From the NCBI GenBank assembly GCA_963971405.1, contig OZ020486.1:31457419-31521418 (forward strand): a DNA stretch of 64,000 nucleotides, given 5' to 3'. Position numbers and translations under genes: made by a program. How positions within the stretch are numbered: position 1 is the first letter of the stretch; the number at the start of each line of letters is the position of its first letter. Positions 1 to 12,213 of this stretch are shown in pieces. The notes beneath the pieces were generated by a model that was not told where the DNA came from, did not search any database, and saw only the letters and a list, made by a program, of their open reading frames with translations. Source of the stretch: Psococerastis gibbosa (taxonomy: Eukaryota; Arthropoda; Insecta; Psocodea; Psocidae).

Positions 1-985
1 ACTCTAAATTATTAGCCTAGGCACGATCAAGTGGCATGCTATTGCATACCGTAATACGTGGGCAAGAAAAATACAATACAATACCTAAAATGAAACATGC
101 AAATATTAAAATTTCAATGCATTCTCAAGGATGCTATAGAACAATGCGATGACACGACTTAATGTTTAATGAAGATGACTGAAGAGAAAGGCCCATGAAT
201 TAATTTTAAATTTGCAAATGTTTGCAATGGTGACTTCAGCAGCCAGAGCATCGCGATTTGCCGATTTGATATTATTATAATACCGGGGTTTATTTTTTAA
301 TACGGTAGCAGTAAGGTGTCACACTGTCACGTGTTAAAATATGCGCGGGAAATACAAATTAATAAATTATTAGAATACAAGAGAACGGTTGCATTGTTTA
401 ATAATTGAAGGAAATACTAATAAACAATAAAATGTACGGGTAGAATTTTGAAATTAATGCGAATTTTAATTAATGTGTCTACATTTAAGGGAGAAAAAAA
501 TGAAAACTCACCAAAAATATTATTCATCAATTTGAATTTCCCGCCCAAGTGTTTAAAACAATTGAATAAACCCGGTATTATAATTTGGCAAGGTATACCC
601 ACTTTGGTACGTTTGAAATAAGAGGCCATCATGCCTGATATATAGAAAACATAACATAACTTTATCCGTAACCTTAACTGTAACCATAAAAGTTAACACT
701 ATATATTTTAGCCTAGGAAATATTCACGAGGATCATGGCCACTCACATGTATACACTCTATTCATAGTGTATGGAAAGTTTCCAGGTTTTAACTTCGGTT
801 AGGGTAAAGGCTTTGTTTTCCATAAATCAGGCCTAAGAGACAATCGGTGGGGACAATCCTGACTTAACCAAGTTCGTCAATGAGTAATGTTGATCTAAGT
901 AATTAGAAGCTTCAAAACGATGCCGTAATTTATCAACCATATGGGTTCCCGCCCAAAATAAAAAAAAAATCAGTATCACACTTAC
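1..985. other. intron of the adenylate kinase gene; no gene seen
   Basis: AT-rich intron. Positions about 265-590 are bounded by inverted copies of a TTATAATACCGGG motif also found in the ends of the hAT-like MITE at 22923-23079, so a related degraded element may lie here. Near 862-885 there is a short match to the end of repeat family E. Confidence 0.4.
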
Positions 986-1256
986 CGACAACCCAAATTA
1001 CGGGAGGGTAGCCTTTGCCGGGCGGTTTGTACGTCTCAACATCATTTAACTCTGTGCTGGTTGTGTGGGTTACGTAGTTGTTTAACTGGTTGTGATGGGG
1101 TCCCAGAATGCCATTGGCTACCCCATTCGGTAATCCATTACTCAACATGGTATTGGCGGTGGTCAGGGGAGGAGGCGCCTCGACAGAGCCAAGGATCCGT
1201 AAAACAGCGGATCGGAAGTCTTTGTATACGTCACTAGGATTTCTTTCTCCATTTAT
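986..1256 (-). CDS. adenylate kinase 5-like, linker and start of second kinase domain
   Basis: The acceptor gttcag precedes 1256 and the donor is GTAAGT at 985. It reads INGERNPSDVYKDFRSAVL (end of domain 1), a low-complexity linker rich in N, G and P, then GYPPVIWVVG, the strand entering a second P-loop. The following exon is outside the window. Confidence 0.87.
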
Positions 1257-4200
1257 CTGAACACAGTTAATATTTTAGTGCAAGTCTAATACAGTAAGTA
1301 CAATAGTTCAAAAATGTTGCAATGTATGATAATTTTCTATTAGGTACTACTGATCTGTAAAGTAAGACCCATCCCGGGGCTGCAGACCGTTATCAATTTG
1401 GTGGCTAGTCTGGCCTGCACAAGATAAGTAGGCTACGCAATTTCGCTGGGTGAATAGCCTGCACAAGTTAAGTACAAAGTTTTGGCCGGGTCCAGGTATC
1501 CGTTCTGCTATGCTGCAATGTGTAAGACTTCGATATTTTTTACGTTGGTACTTATCTCCGATTTGATTTGATTTTGCAGCAACTAAATGACTTCTTTATT
1601 CGCGTCCTCACGTTTATTATGTTTCTACAAAAATTTTCATTTTACCTAATTTCCTCTTTGAAATGGTCAATTTCTGACGTCTGTCACGTGTAGCAACCCC
1701 ATTTTCAAAGATTCAAAAATTAACAGCACAGTTAAAAGTAATATTAACAAATGTACTTGCAACTAGATAATCTTACAACAGATAAAGCATTAATTATTTG
1801 AAATACTATTTGATGAAAATGTTCTATTTTTTATTTTATTAATTTTCAAACACGTGATCCTACCCAGCGTCTAACGTCTGTCACACTTTTTTTTGGAACT
1901 CCCTGTAAAATCCATTTAAAGACAATTTGTGTTTTCTTGTGTTGGTAGGCTATCACTAAAGTTCTACGAAGTGGCGCGTACCCGTAAGTCTCTTTAACTT
2001 AATTACTTAAATTATCAATTTTTAAAAAATCGGTGCGTACATTTTTTCGTCTGATGTCTGTGTCACGCCTCATGTACCAAAAATAAAGCATCATTATATA
2101 ATCATATTAATAATACAGGACAACAATACGATTTATTGCTTTATCTAATCAGCGTATAAATTTTTATACTATTTCCCAGGAATATTGGTCAAAACATGTG
2201 GTTTGTGATGTCTGTCACGTAAGACCCCGTGCCGGATTAATTAATTTACTAAAATAAATTTTATTAAGCCTGATTACTATTTTTGGTGAACTATAGGAGG
2301 TCTCCCGTAACTAATGGCTAGATTCCAATGGTAAAATTCCATTTGAATTTTTTTAAGATTCAGTGTAAAAAATTGAACCCAGTGCGGAGAATTACCCATA
2401 CAACAGATACAACACGAAAACTAAATATTGAATTGCACCTCTCACCGTAAGTTAAGTACGTTGATCCGCCAAACCAATTAAAGCAAGACAGGGGCAGCTC
2501 TCTGTAGGTTTTCAATTATTGAACGAAGAATTGTTGTACTTACTGTAATCAACATTCCACGCTGATCAAAATACTCTGCGACTGGCATGACATTCTTATA
2601 AAAATTAGCAAGCTCCATCTTCGCTAAGCTCAGAACAACATGGCCTAGTTTGGCACCGTAGTCGATTTGTCTCTCTAAAATTTTCATCTGCCATGCCACA
2701 AGAATTACTCCATTTACAACCTTAATCTGGAAAAATAATAAACAGCTCGACTTCACACTTTATTCTGTATCTGCAAGATAGCTTTGACACAGCGTACCCC
2801 CATCAGGTTTAAGAAAAAAAGTTTTTCGTGGAGATGCTACCCTACAGAATGGTTATTACTTAGGCACGGTGCACACGCACCATTCGAACGTCGGCGAATC
2901 GCTGAGAAATTTGTCAGTGGAGCAAATAGAATGGTGAATGGTTGTATCGGTGGCCTGGCGACCAAAATTAAAAAATTAGGCCGGGAAACTTCAGTTGACG
3001 CCCCCCCTCCCCCTCCAAATCACCGTAGAGAAAAAAATACAGACACATCCGTCCTATGAAGAGACGCTGAACCCAATAAGTGTCTCTTATTGATTGAGCA
3101 ATATAAACTCGATTCAATTCGATTTGCTAATGGCACCAATGGCTTACTATTTGCGTTTTACTACCTGCCAAACAATAACCCACATTACAATCAAATCTTA
3201 AAACGAGTTAGCATGCCATGGGGGCATTAGCAAGCATTTTGTCAATAACACGACCGATTTCAATGAAACTGATAGACATGCAATTATTTTGATGACCTCA
3301 CACAACGGACAGTGAGTTCGGTTGCCACGACGCTAACTACTGTCCTGTCCGGCAATCGATAACCACATCTCAAAAGCCTTGACGCAAATTAGAATGGGAT
3401 TTTGGGTTTGTCATTCGAAAACACGAGCTCTTCCGGCAAACTGCTGCTGCATCTTCTCGAAAAAGGAAATTAAACTAAAGCCACTGTCCGACCAAATAGA
3501 CAGTTTGAAAAGGAGGTGAGAGACCCCACTTCTGTCATGAGTCAATTGTCCCTGGTCACTGACACATTGATTGCGCGTATTCAGTGTACATCGTGTCTAT
3601 ACAAAGAGATATAGGCGATACCTTCCGGGAAGCAGACTTTACTAGAACATGCCACTTGCTTTTTATTATTATTGTAAACATGGATGATTCTTTCACAAGA
3701 GTGAAAGCACAGACCAATGGACTCATTGGTGGATTTAGGGGGGGGGGGTAGGGTACTGTCAAGGAGAATCAAATTGTCGATGGGTGGCAGTTTCTCGCAT
3801 GAAGCACCATTCACCAGGGCAAAGAGGCGGTGAAGGATATATACCTTATGACATAAGGTGTCATACACTAGAAAATATCTGCCTCTATGCTTTGATGTAT
3901 ATTATGAATCCGTCACTAAGGGCCCGTTTATAGAAGGCGGTTACGGGAGCAGATCTGGCATGAAATGAAATGTGTTTATATTCAGAAAAGTGCTTCCTTC
4001 TTATGTAAGTCTTGTGAAACTTATCTTAAAAAGAGACTACGCTCTATGTAAAGAAACAAACTGCAAGCTAAGGAGCAAACTGTAAGCTTCGTTATTATAA
4101 ACTGCAAGCTTTTCTTTTGTTTATTTTACGTCCCACAACCGCCGGTTATAAACGGGCTGTCATATGAAAACCTATGCTCTTCTAACAGTCAGACATTGCA

Positions 4201-7200
4201 TATTGTAGTACTATTAAAAAATCATTGAACTAGATACACTGGGCTGAGTCCATTGCGTGCTCGCGTCGTAGAAAGGATATGACACGAATCAATGTCACAA
4301 CAAGAAGCGTATTAATGTTCCTATGCATTAAATATTAATAATACAATAATAGCTGCAATTACAACTATTGATAAATTGGCCTTTCCTCTTTTTATATTTA
4401 CAGCATTGATAGAGACGTCAGAACATGTAGAGTAGTGGTACAGACTCCGACCTTCACCCGAAAGGTTGTTGGTTCGAGTCCCACACTTGCTACATTTTCT
4501 GGCCATACTTCGGAAGACATGTAAAGCAGGCGGTTCCGGGCCTTCCTAGTTGAGTGTAAGAGAGGGTTGTCCAGCCCAAACTCCGCTAGGTTGGTTTAGT
4601 AATTGAACAACAAAAAGTCAATATTTATTTATAACTACATAGTATAGAAATATATATAAAATAGGCTCAGGCACTTATTCTACAATGAGTGCATCTTCAA
4701 TCTGAATAACCTTCCTTTACGTCATGTTGTGGATTCTTAATCGCCTGGCAACCGTGTCACACGTTTGAAATATTTGAAAATAATTTCAAAGGGCCATTTT
4801 AAAATATAGTTGGTTAAAGAACTTCCACAACCTACTACTTCGGAATCTGCCAGACAGTATATATGTAAGAAAATCGGTTGTACTAACCTTATCAGCATAC
4901 TCAACGACGTCCCGCATGCTTCGTGGGTATCCTGAGACAAGATATGTTTTCGCGGCTGGAGCCATTTTCATTTCCAACATCAGCACCTCAGTGACAGTTT
5001 TACTGGACAGCTGGCCAAAGTCCTTCATCTCTGCTGAAACCCAAGATGACAATGAAAAAGAATTGCTTAGAGCCTTAGACTCTAATTTGGGATGAATCAA
5101 TACACAATCTCACTTCCAGTAGAAGGGAAAGAGCAATAACGGATGGCCTGTTGGTTTATTCCGTATATACACATTTTTCGAAAGTAATGCTGCTATACTA
5201 TATCGACAATATTTATGCGCATCTAGGTATCGTAATTGGTATATAGCTGTCTTATAGTTAAAATATTAGGTACGATATCAGGAAAACAAATTCTATATTG
5301 CTAAATTAATCTCCCTATTAAATTACTTTTGACATCAGTCATTGATTGTAGAATGTTAAACAGCTTCTTAACGGGACATACACCTGATGTGCCAAGCCCT
5401 AAAACTGGGTTACATTATAGTAAATCTTTTCTGTATATCTCGTGTCTTAATCCCAATAAGCACTGATTGCTTATTTTCATATAGAAATCTATAGAGAATG
5501 TTGTGATTGGTTGGGCGCAAAAATTTTCTCATACGAAAGTTTTCTTCTGTTCATTACAACCCATTGAAGCAGCGCAAAATTTTATGGTACACCAGACTGG
5601 TGAACCAGACCCTAAAAAGGCTACAGGAATTGCAAACCTAACTCAACCGAGTTCGACGGAGAAAAAACTGGCTTCAGAGTTAAGAAGTACTGTGTTCAGC
5701 TTCTTCATACTTCTTCAACTTTGGAAGCTCATCCTTTGTACCCATACGCCCTTGGCAAAGGGTTATCCTTAATTTGTCTCTTACTCAAAAATTTTGGATT
5801 GGTGATGTGAAAATTGTCCTAGGGTTGCCATTAAAAAAAAGAAGGAAAATACAAAGAATCAGGTAGGAGGACATGACGCATTAAATAGGGTAATCTGTCA
5901 CCACAAACCCATTTTATAGTTGTTTGCTCAAAAACTCTTTTCTATTTAAGGGAATGCTGTGAACATATTCCAAGATGCCAATAGTCTCGGTGAATAAATT
6001 ATGTTCTTTTTCGAATTTTAAAATGTTATCGATAAAAATAGACACTCTTCACCGAAAAGTGAAATTTTCTAATTATTTATGTAAAAATATTATTGTTAAC
6101 CAGAAGAACATTTTCAACAATTTACTAAAAGGAGGGAGGACATATATTTTTGACTAAAAAGAAACACGTAACCCTACAGCCTCGAACATAACATACAAAC
6201 TTTCCAGTTCTAATCTTTGAACCTAAGGCTTGAGTTCTTATATAGAAGAGATTGGAAATTTCTTTATTTTCTGAATCTTCTGAATCCTGGTACCATCGGG
6301 TACGCTTTTTTCAATGGCTGGTCTAAGGCTATTTTGAGAGGCGTGGCGAGTGACCCAAGAAATTCAAATATATATTTTTGGCGTGAAGTGAATGTCCCAT
6401 CTCTCCTATTTAGAACAAGGTTACCAGATCATATTTTTGGAAGAGAGAACATTTCAATTGAAAAGGGAGGATATTTTATGAAAAAGGAGGACATACTCAA
6501 AAAAATATCTGTTGAATACTGAAAGAAGTGACTGAATTATTACTCACATTTTGCTTTCTAGAAGCGATTTCTTTCAGCAACTGCTGTTTATTTGAAATAT
6601 TTTTATAAAAATCAGTACAATTTAAATTCATAAAGTTGAACTTCACACCTACAAATCCCCCTCACCGACTAAATCGGGTATTTATTCCTATAAAAAATAC
6701 ATAAATATAAAATTTAGAACTCTGACTAGGGCCTGTTAAGGGCAAACCGGAGTCGCCGATATTCCATTTCTGTGCAAACTTCAATTTCTCATTTTTCAAA
6801 TTGAATGAGTTCATCAACTGTGGCGAACTGGGGTTATAGTTAAGGCCACATACTAGACTATATATCAAAATTAGGAGGAAAAATTCTTCTTGCGACTCAG
6901 CATTTTTTCATTGTTCTGCGTTCCATATTTCATGAGGAATTGAAGTTTGAACAGAAAACGGAATATAGGCGACTCCGGTTGGCCCTTAAAAAAGATCCGA
7001 AAAGGATTTTACCGTTCCCAATAGCGTACTGTTGCAGGAGATCCGTCATGTTGATGTGTGTGATGCCCCTCTTCTCCTTGGTCAGATTGTCACCATGTGT
7101 CACCTTACCGCTGCCTGGACCTCCCAAGACAAATACGACAGGCACCTTAGGTGCCTCAAATTTAACGTGGCTGCCATTGGCCATCGGGAACTGTCCATCA

Positions 7201-7249
7201 GGAGGAGTTCGTACACCTCTCCCTTGCGCCCAGGCTGCCCCATCATCGC
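986..7249 (-). CDS. adenylate kinase 5-like gene, 3' part beyond left edge
   Basis: Four exons on the minus strand join in phase: 7249-7013, 5030-4888, 2726-2544 and 1256-986. They encode one nucleoside monophosphate kinase domain and the start of a second. Family role: reversible phosphoryl transfer between ATP and AMP, balancing adenine nucleotides in the cytosol. What is seen: the P-loop GGPGSGKVTH in the first exon, the SGYPRSMRD segment in the second, the RQIDYGAKLGHVVLSLAKME and EYFDQRGML segments in the third. The fourth exon ends in VIWVVG, where a second P-loop begins; its remaining residues must lie left of the window. The two-domain plan matches AK5-type insect proteins. The first visible exon opens in mid-codon (phase needs one upstream base), so at least one 5' exon is missing, probably between 7250 and 15488. 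Introns carry several MITEs and a SINE. Confidence 0.9.
1385..1565 (+). repeat. repeat family D, copy 1
   Basis: The stretch with TATCCGTTCTGCTATGCTGC is shared with 19338-19540 (plus) and 36400-36660 (minus). Just upstream, an imperfect tandem of CCTGCACAAGWTAAGTA is present. The class of element is unknown. Confidence 0.6.
2544..2726 (-). CDS. adenylate kinase 5-like, exon
   Basis: 183 bp, phase 0 at both ends. The acceptor is tttttccag and the donor GTAAGT at 2543. It encodes IKVVNGVILVAWQ to AEYFDQRGMLIT, the second half of the first kinase domain. Confidence 0.88.
2862..2945 (+). repeat. half of a family B inverted-repeat element
   Basis: This resembles the left arm of the elements at 9037-9244 and 52110-52372 (GGCACGGTGCACACGCACCA, then GCTGAGAAATTTGTC). 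I see no matching right arm nearby. It lies in an intron of the adenylate kinase gene. Confidence 0.5.
3922..4157. mobile_element. inverted-repeat element (MITE), GCCCGTTTATA ends
   Basis: The ends are imperfect inverted repeats of about 28 bp, GCCCGTTTATAGAAGGCGG on the left and its diverged complement on the right. It has no coding capacity and no clear target duplication. It sits in an adenylate kinase intron. Confidence 0.6.
4420..4620 (+). repeat. tRNA-derived SINE-like sequence
   Basis: An A-box-like TAGAGTAGTGGTA lies near 4428 and a perfect B-box GGTTCGAGTCC at 4471, at a spacing typical of a tRNA-type pol III promoter. No cloverleaf closes, so it is not a tRNA gene. A tRNA-unrelated body follows. 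It lies in an adenylate kinase intron. Confidence 0.6.
4888..5030 (-). CDS. adenylate kinase 5-like, exon
   Basis: 143 bp. The acceptor cag precedes 5030 and the donor is GTTAGT at 4887. With the one base left by the previous exon it reads EMKDFGQLSSKTV through YLVSGYPRSMRDVVEYADK, an adenylate kinase core segment. Confidence 0.88.
6740..6985. mobile_element. MITE with TTAA flanks (piggyBac-like)
   Basis: TTAA at 6736-6739 and 6986-6989 flank inverted ends GGGCAAACCGGAGTCGCC and GGCGACTCCGGTTGGCCC, and the symmetry continues inward (ATTCC, AAACTTCAAT). TTAA duplication is the piggyBac hallmark. The element ends about 22 bases downstream of an adenylate kinase splice donor. Confidence 0.65.
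7013..7249 (-). CDS. adenylate kinase 5-like, first visible exon (P-loop)
   Basis: The acceptor is tgctgtag before 7249 and the donor is GTAAAA at 7012. The exon holds 78 complete codons, with split codons at both ends. It encodes VPVVFVLGGPGSGKVTH and HINMTDLLQQYAIGN. A piggyBac-like MITE begins about 22 bases past the donor. Confidence 0.88.
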
Positions 7250-8722
7250 CTACAGCAGAATTCGACCGCTCTGAAAAATTATCAATTCGGTATAACTTAT
7301 TGTTTAATAGTTCTATTTGCTATAAAATAATTAATAGAAATATTATAATCGCTATTCCGTGGACTAAGCTTTAAACTCACCAATTGGAGTGAAAATGAAA
7401 AGCCTAATGACATTTTTGATTTTATATAGAAATATAATGAAAAATCAACTTCGTTTGACAACATCACAATGCACCGCCATTTTATTTTTCCTTCAATTCC
7501 GGCAAAATGCAAAAAGTTGAATTTTTATACCTTTTATGGCTTATTTTTGCAGTAAAACCGCAACTTTATTTTGAAACGGAGAAATTATTTTAAGTACACA
7601 TTAGTCAACACAGCATAACAATATATGCCAAAAGTTATCCCGCTTTAGCCTATTACGCGTATTTGCACTTTTGCAAGCATTGCAATGAGTAGGCTACCTA
7701 CGATAAATAATATGAATATTATATTTTGATACACAATACACGATCTACAATATTCAGAAATATATTATTGCACCTACCATTACTGTATATACTACCTTTT
7801 ATGTAGACTATGGATATTATTTGGATACCGCTATCTAGGGCTGAGCAGCTCAATGCTTATAATTAATAATATCTTGTCACTAATATGCCTTCAATTTGAT
7901 TATTGCCCTTTCATCGGACTTATATATATAATGGTCTATTATACGCCCTATGCTCCCACGTCAAGGGTAAGGTCATAAAATTTAAAATAAGCTAAAGTGC
8001 TGTCAGTGTGATGTAGGTCACCCATGACCTTCATGCTACAATTTGTAGGGCAAATTACGTCTTTTTTAAAAGGTGTGTATGTGTGTGCTGGGCATGAGGT
8101 GTTTTCCCTACCTATGCCACTTTTATCCTTATCGTAGACATTATACTTAAGTAACGTAATTGATTGAGAGTATAATCATGGGAATTGTTACCATCCTAGA
8201 TATGGCCTATTTTGTAGACATCGAGTTGTACGTTCTCTACCTACCTACCTACCTAGACGTAAAAGTATGCACCTATAGGCTATGTAGGAAACAATTAAAT
8301 AGAATAGAGTGCATAAAATTTAAAAATCACAGGCTAGACTGCGCGCCGCCTCCCGTATAGTACCTACCGTAGCTCGTAGGTACCTACGGACGTACGGTAC
8401 GTAATATTTAAACTACATTACAGTGTATCGGACCCCTCACTAACTTTTTTTTGTTCATCATCAAAGTTCAATGTAAATATGCGATCGATCGTAGAGCCAT
8501 AAATGAAAAGACATGTTCCTCCACGTTCTGTGGACCTACCTATACTATTGGCCAAAGGAGTTATCGACGGCAAATTATTGCATTGTAGCCTATGTTATAT
8601 CACAATGTAGAGGGACATGTCTTCTAGTTGATGTCATCTCATTAATGATGACGTTATGATCACACTTTTGGCTTGAAATTTCGTTAATAAAAACGGATAC
8701 TTGGCTGTTCGATTTGCTCTTA

Positions 8723-8903
8723 GGCGGCTATTCCATTTGTCAATAATCCGTCGTTTGTGCATCAATAATAAGTCTCTACCATATTATAACTAAATTTATA
8801 GTAGATAAGTTAAGTATCTACATAATAGTCTCCATAAAACAAACATCTCATAAATTTTTGATGCACAAAAAATGACGGATTATTGACAGATGGAATAGCC
8901 GCC
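8723..8903. mobile_element. hairpin MITE, GGCG family, simple copy
   Basis: TTA at 8720-8722 and 8904-8906 flanks GGCGGCTATTCCATTTGTCA and its inverted copy. Its centre resembles those of the copies at 17993 and 54388. The 3-bp TWA duplication suggests PIF/Harbinger mobilisation. Confidence 0.75.
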
Positions 8904-9036
8904 TTAACTAAGAATCGTTCGAGAAGTTCTTTGGAAAAAATTCACACAATGCGGTGAAGAATACAGAACATTTTATAAAGTACGGTAATTATTCAAGTGC
9001 GCAGAGTAGTGACTATTATAGGCATTAACCAATTAA

Positions 9037-9244
9037 GGCCCGGTACACACGGACGATTCGGTGGTCAGCTAGACATTTCTGATGGGAGCAGAATAAGGCG
9101 GTCTACCGAAGCAGATTGTTGCTGCGATTCACATGCGACAAAAATCTGCTGCCGTAGACTGCGGCTTAGCTGCAGGGGTACCACCAATTTGCTCAGATTT
9201 TTCAGCGGATCACTTGCGACTGAATCGTTCGTGTGCATCGGGCC
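9037..9244. mobile_element. inverted-repeat element, family B
   Basis: The inverted ends GGCCCGGTACACACGGACGA and a diverged complement extend inward by about 40 bp. Related to 52110-52372 and to the half copy at 2862. Target duplication not clear. Superfamily unknown. Confidence 0.6.
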
Positions 9245-10280
9245 TATGGCATAAGGCAAATTCGAAGATTACCTGTATCGAGGCAAATGCCCATAGTCCA
9301 ACAACTCCACCGCACTTCAACACCGCCCAAGCGGTATCGTGATTTTCAAGTCCCACACTACAAAACCGAGCGGCGTAAATCGCCATAAGGAGCCACGTTC
9401 ACTACTCATTATTGCAGTCATTGCACTCATTGGTATCGTACACTACACAATACGACATTGTTTCCGTTTATTTATCTACTATAGCCGCGGGGAAGATAAA
9501 TAAGCGATTTAACTATACGAACTAAGTACACTACTGACTAAATCAGAACTCGTGCCGAACACGCCCTCACGCACAATGCCGCGGTCGGCATAGGAAACGC
9601 GGAAAACTGTTGATGTGGGCTATGGGCGTAGCTCCTGGTAACACGTTTGTGGAAGGACAACATTGAGGCGTGCGCCAACGGGACTGCCAGAAAAACAAAA
9701 AGCGTTCGCGCGGCATTCCGGGAAGCCAAGGTCCGCTCTGATCAATGACGTTGCGATGAATTGTTAAAGACACCATCATGCTGGAATGACCTTATTACTG
9801 CCATATTTTTAGAGTTCGAGTATATACTTATTTTCACCGTCTTATTGCATTTTTACCCATTACATGCTAACAAGGAATATTATTTATAATATTTTTTTTT
9901 TTAAATTAAATCAGTAACCTCCTATATCCGCTTTTTAAACAAAAACAAGTTACACAAGAAATATCTACTGCAGAGATAAAAAATGTCACATACCTGTACA
10001 GAAATACTCCTCTACAATTTGACAGGGTACATGATATGTGACCGTAACTAACGCCTTTTGTCTACAGTGTTTGAACTCCTTCCTACCGACGCCTTCACTG
10101 TCCGTTATGTTTCTAGAAACTAAGTTCAATAATTGTGCAGAAACAGGCACTTATTGTACGGGATATGACAATTTTGACATGTAGCTCTGCAATCGATACT
10201 TCATAGTTTATGTGATTTGGTTTCGCAAACCTGCTGTAAGGCTATTCTCCTCCGTTTGTTTCCTAACGGTAGCATAAGTT

Positions 10281-10505
10281 GTGCAATTCAGTGACATAGT
10301 TAAGGAAAGATTAAGTTCGGACCCCATGGTTTTGGCGTTTTATTCTTGGTTTGCATCTTTAGAATCTGCTTTAAAAATTAAAACTGATTCTGAAGATAGA
10401 CCTATAGTCTACGCTGTCTACAGTTCCGAAAAAGCCATGAAACGAATACCGATAGCATATTATACCATGACTTTATCATTCATCTGTCGCATGCTTGGTT
10501 GGTAA
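10281..10505 (+). CDS. unidentified small open frame
   Basis: A 74-codon open frame, MVLAFYSWFASLESALKIK in its middle, without an early ATG (the first ATG is at about codon 16). Composition looks protein-like but I recognise no family and see no splice partner. It may be a chance frame or a transposon remnant. Confidence 0.15.
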   Translation: MQFSDIVKERLSSDPMVLAFYSWFASLESALKIKTDSEDRPIVYAVYSSEKAMKRIPIAYYTMTLSFICRMLGW

Positions 10506-12049
10506 CAATGAAATACCAGTGCGGAATAAAGAAATAAAAAAGAACCAAATATGGGTTATAAAAGACACCTTAAAATCTACAACTATAGAGGATAGTGAGA
10601 AAAGAAGCAACCTAATTTTGAGGTAGATTTTTATAACACAAAATTCATTGGGCTAATATAGCACAAGATCAACTATCATACATTTTGATGCTCCTATACA
10701 AGAATTTCATAATATATATATTTTTCAACACCTCCTGATTTACAAGATCCGCATAATATTGGTTCATTACAACGACATTACCATGACAAAGGATCAAATC
10801 TTAGATTGTTATTGCGGCTTAAGACAGGGGTAGCATTTAAGAAAGGAGTGTTGAAAACATAATTTTACGAACAGTACGGTACGCAAAATTCCAGACTAAG
10901 CGTAACCATGTAAACCAAATTTTACAGAAACTGTTACTAAGGCACATCGAGGTTGAAGTTCAAACAGAACCATGAAAAAAATAATGAGATAGTAAGGAGA
11001 GCACGAATCTAAAACAGTTGACAATGATGATTTGATCTAACTTTGGCTTTTTAAGGCATAGACATCAAAATATTAGTAAACAACTTGATGCCAATGTTCA
11101 TTTAGTTACTATCCTACGCTAAAGTGCCAAACTAAGTTAAAATGAGAAATTAAAAATAAACAAGTTTTCTATTATTAACTTACTAATGTAGCAATTTAGC
11201 CGAGATCAGCACTTAAGCATAGAACAGTGAATTCCGTCAATGTGCAATATGAAAACAAGTCCTACGTACAAACTAGAATAAATATTAATGTTTTGTTTGT
11301 TGTACTACTTTAGGAATAATGGAGGAACCAAGAAAATTATTCTAAGCAGAGCAAGAAAGCTATTGCTTTACGTATTACCTGACAATGTCTCGATACACAG
11401 TTTGTACAAATGCAAAATGCTGTGTATAGAAAGATTGTAAAGAAACATACTGTTAAGAAAGACACTCGTTGTTCACTGCATAAAATTACAGCGTAATACT
11501 GTCGAAATCACTGCAAAGTAAAATAATACATATACGCACTTTCGCACAACAATTAGAAGTATAACAAATAATATAGTCCCAACAACATGGGTTACAAATG
11601 CAATAAATATCATGCAAGCCCGAAGCCCGGTTTTTACTCAGGCCTTTGGTAATGTCGTTTTTCATTGTTACGAGCAGGCCTATTGGAGTTACAGGTTCGA
11701 ACACCCGAAAGGTCTCATTGCGTACAATAAAACAAATTGCACCTAGTACATAAGTAAGTCTTATTTCATCCCTCAATCAAATTGAAAGAGGCTGCTTGTT
11801 CTACCCCGAGTTTGCGTTTCAACTGAAAACATTGATCACTAGTCAATTGCAAAACTCCTAACGAATCGCTTAAAGTGTTGAGCTACACTTTCAATAGGGC
11901 TTTGAAAACAGGCAATTTTTTTTTTCAATTAATTGCTCATGTAACTAGTTTATTAAACTAACTAATTGAATATCCACTATTATTATTATTTGAATGGCTT
12001 TTAAGGACGTAGACGTACTTTTAGTGCCCCATTAAATTTGAACGACATT

Positions 12050-12213
12050 ATTTGTATTGTTTCCGCATGAATTTTGGCCGTTGGCAAACTGGTTCACGGT
12101 CTCAATGTTAACCCAGTCCGACCACGAGTAGCAATGGACAAGCTGAGATATGCCTACCATTGACATTGTAACAGACGTTAGCTTGACTTAACAAAGTTCG
12201 TGAACGAGTCAGA
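12050..12213 (+). repeat. repeat family E, copy 1
   Basis: It shares TTGGCAAACTGG and the ending TGACTTAACMAAGT...CGAGTC with the copies at 15783-15905 (minus), 21298-21535 and 59188-59405. Confidence 0.55.

Noticed and set aside
4321..4506. Minus-strand frame with a CSKC-like start, resembling a zinc finger
   Set aside because: It is the complement of a SINE-like tRNA-derived sequence; the Cys pattern comes from the B-box region.
9538..9779. Overlapping minus-strand frames in a GC-richer island, possible 5' exon of the adenylate kinase gene
   Set aside because: No similarity to the kinase and no fitting donor phase seen.
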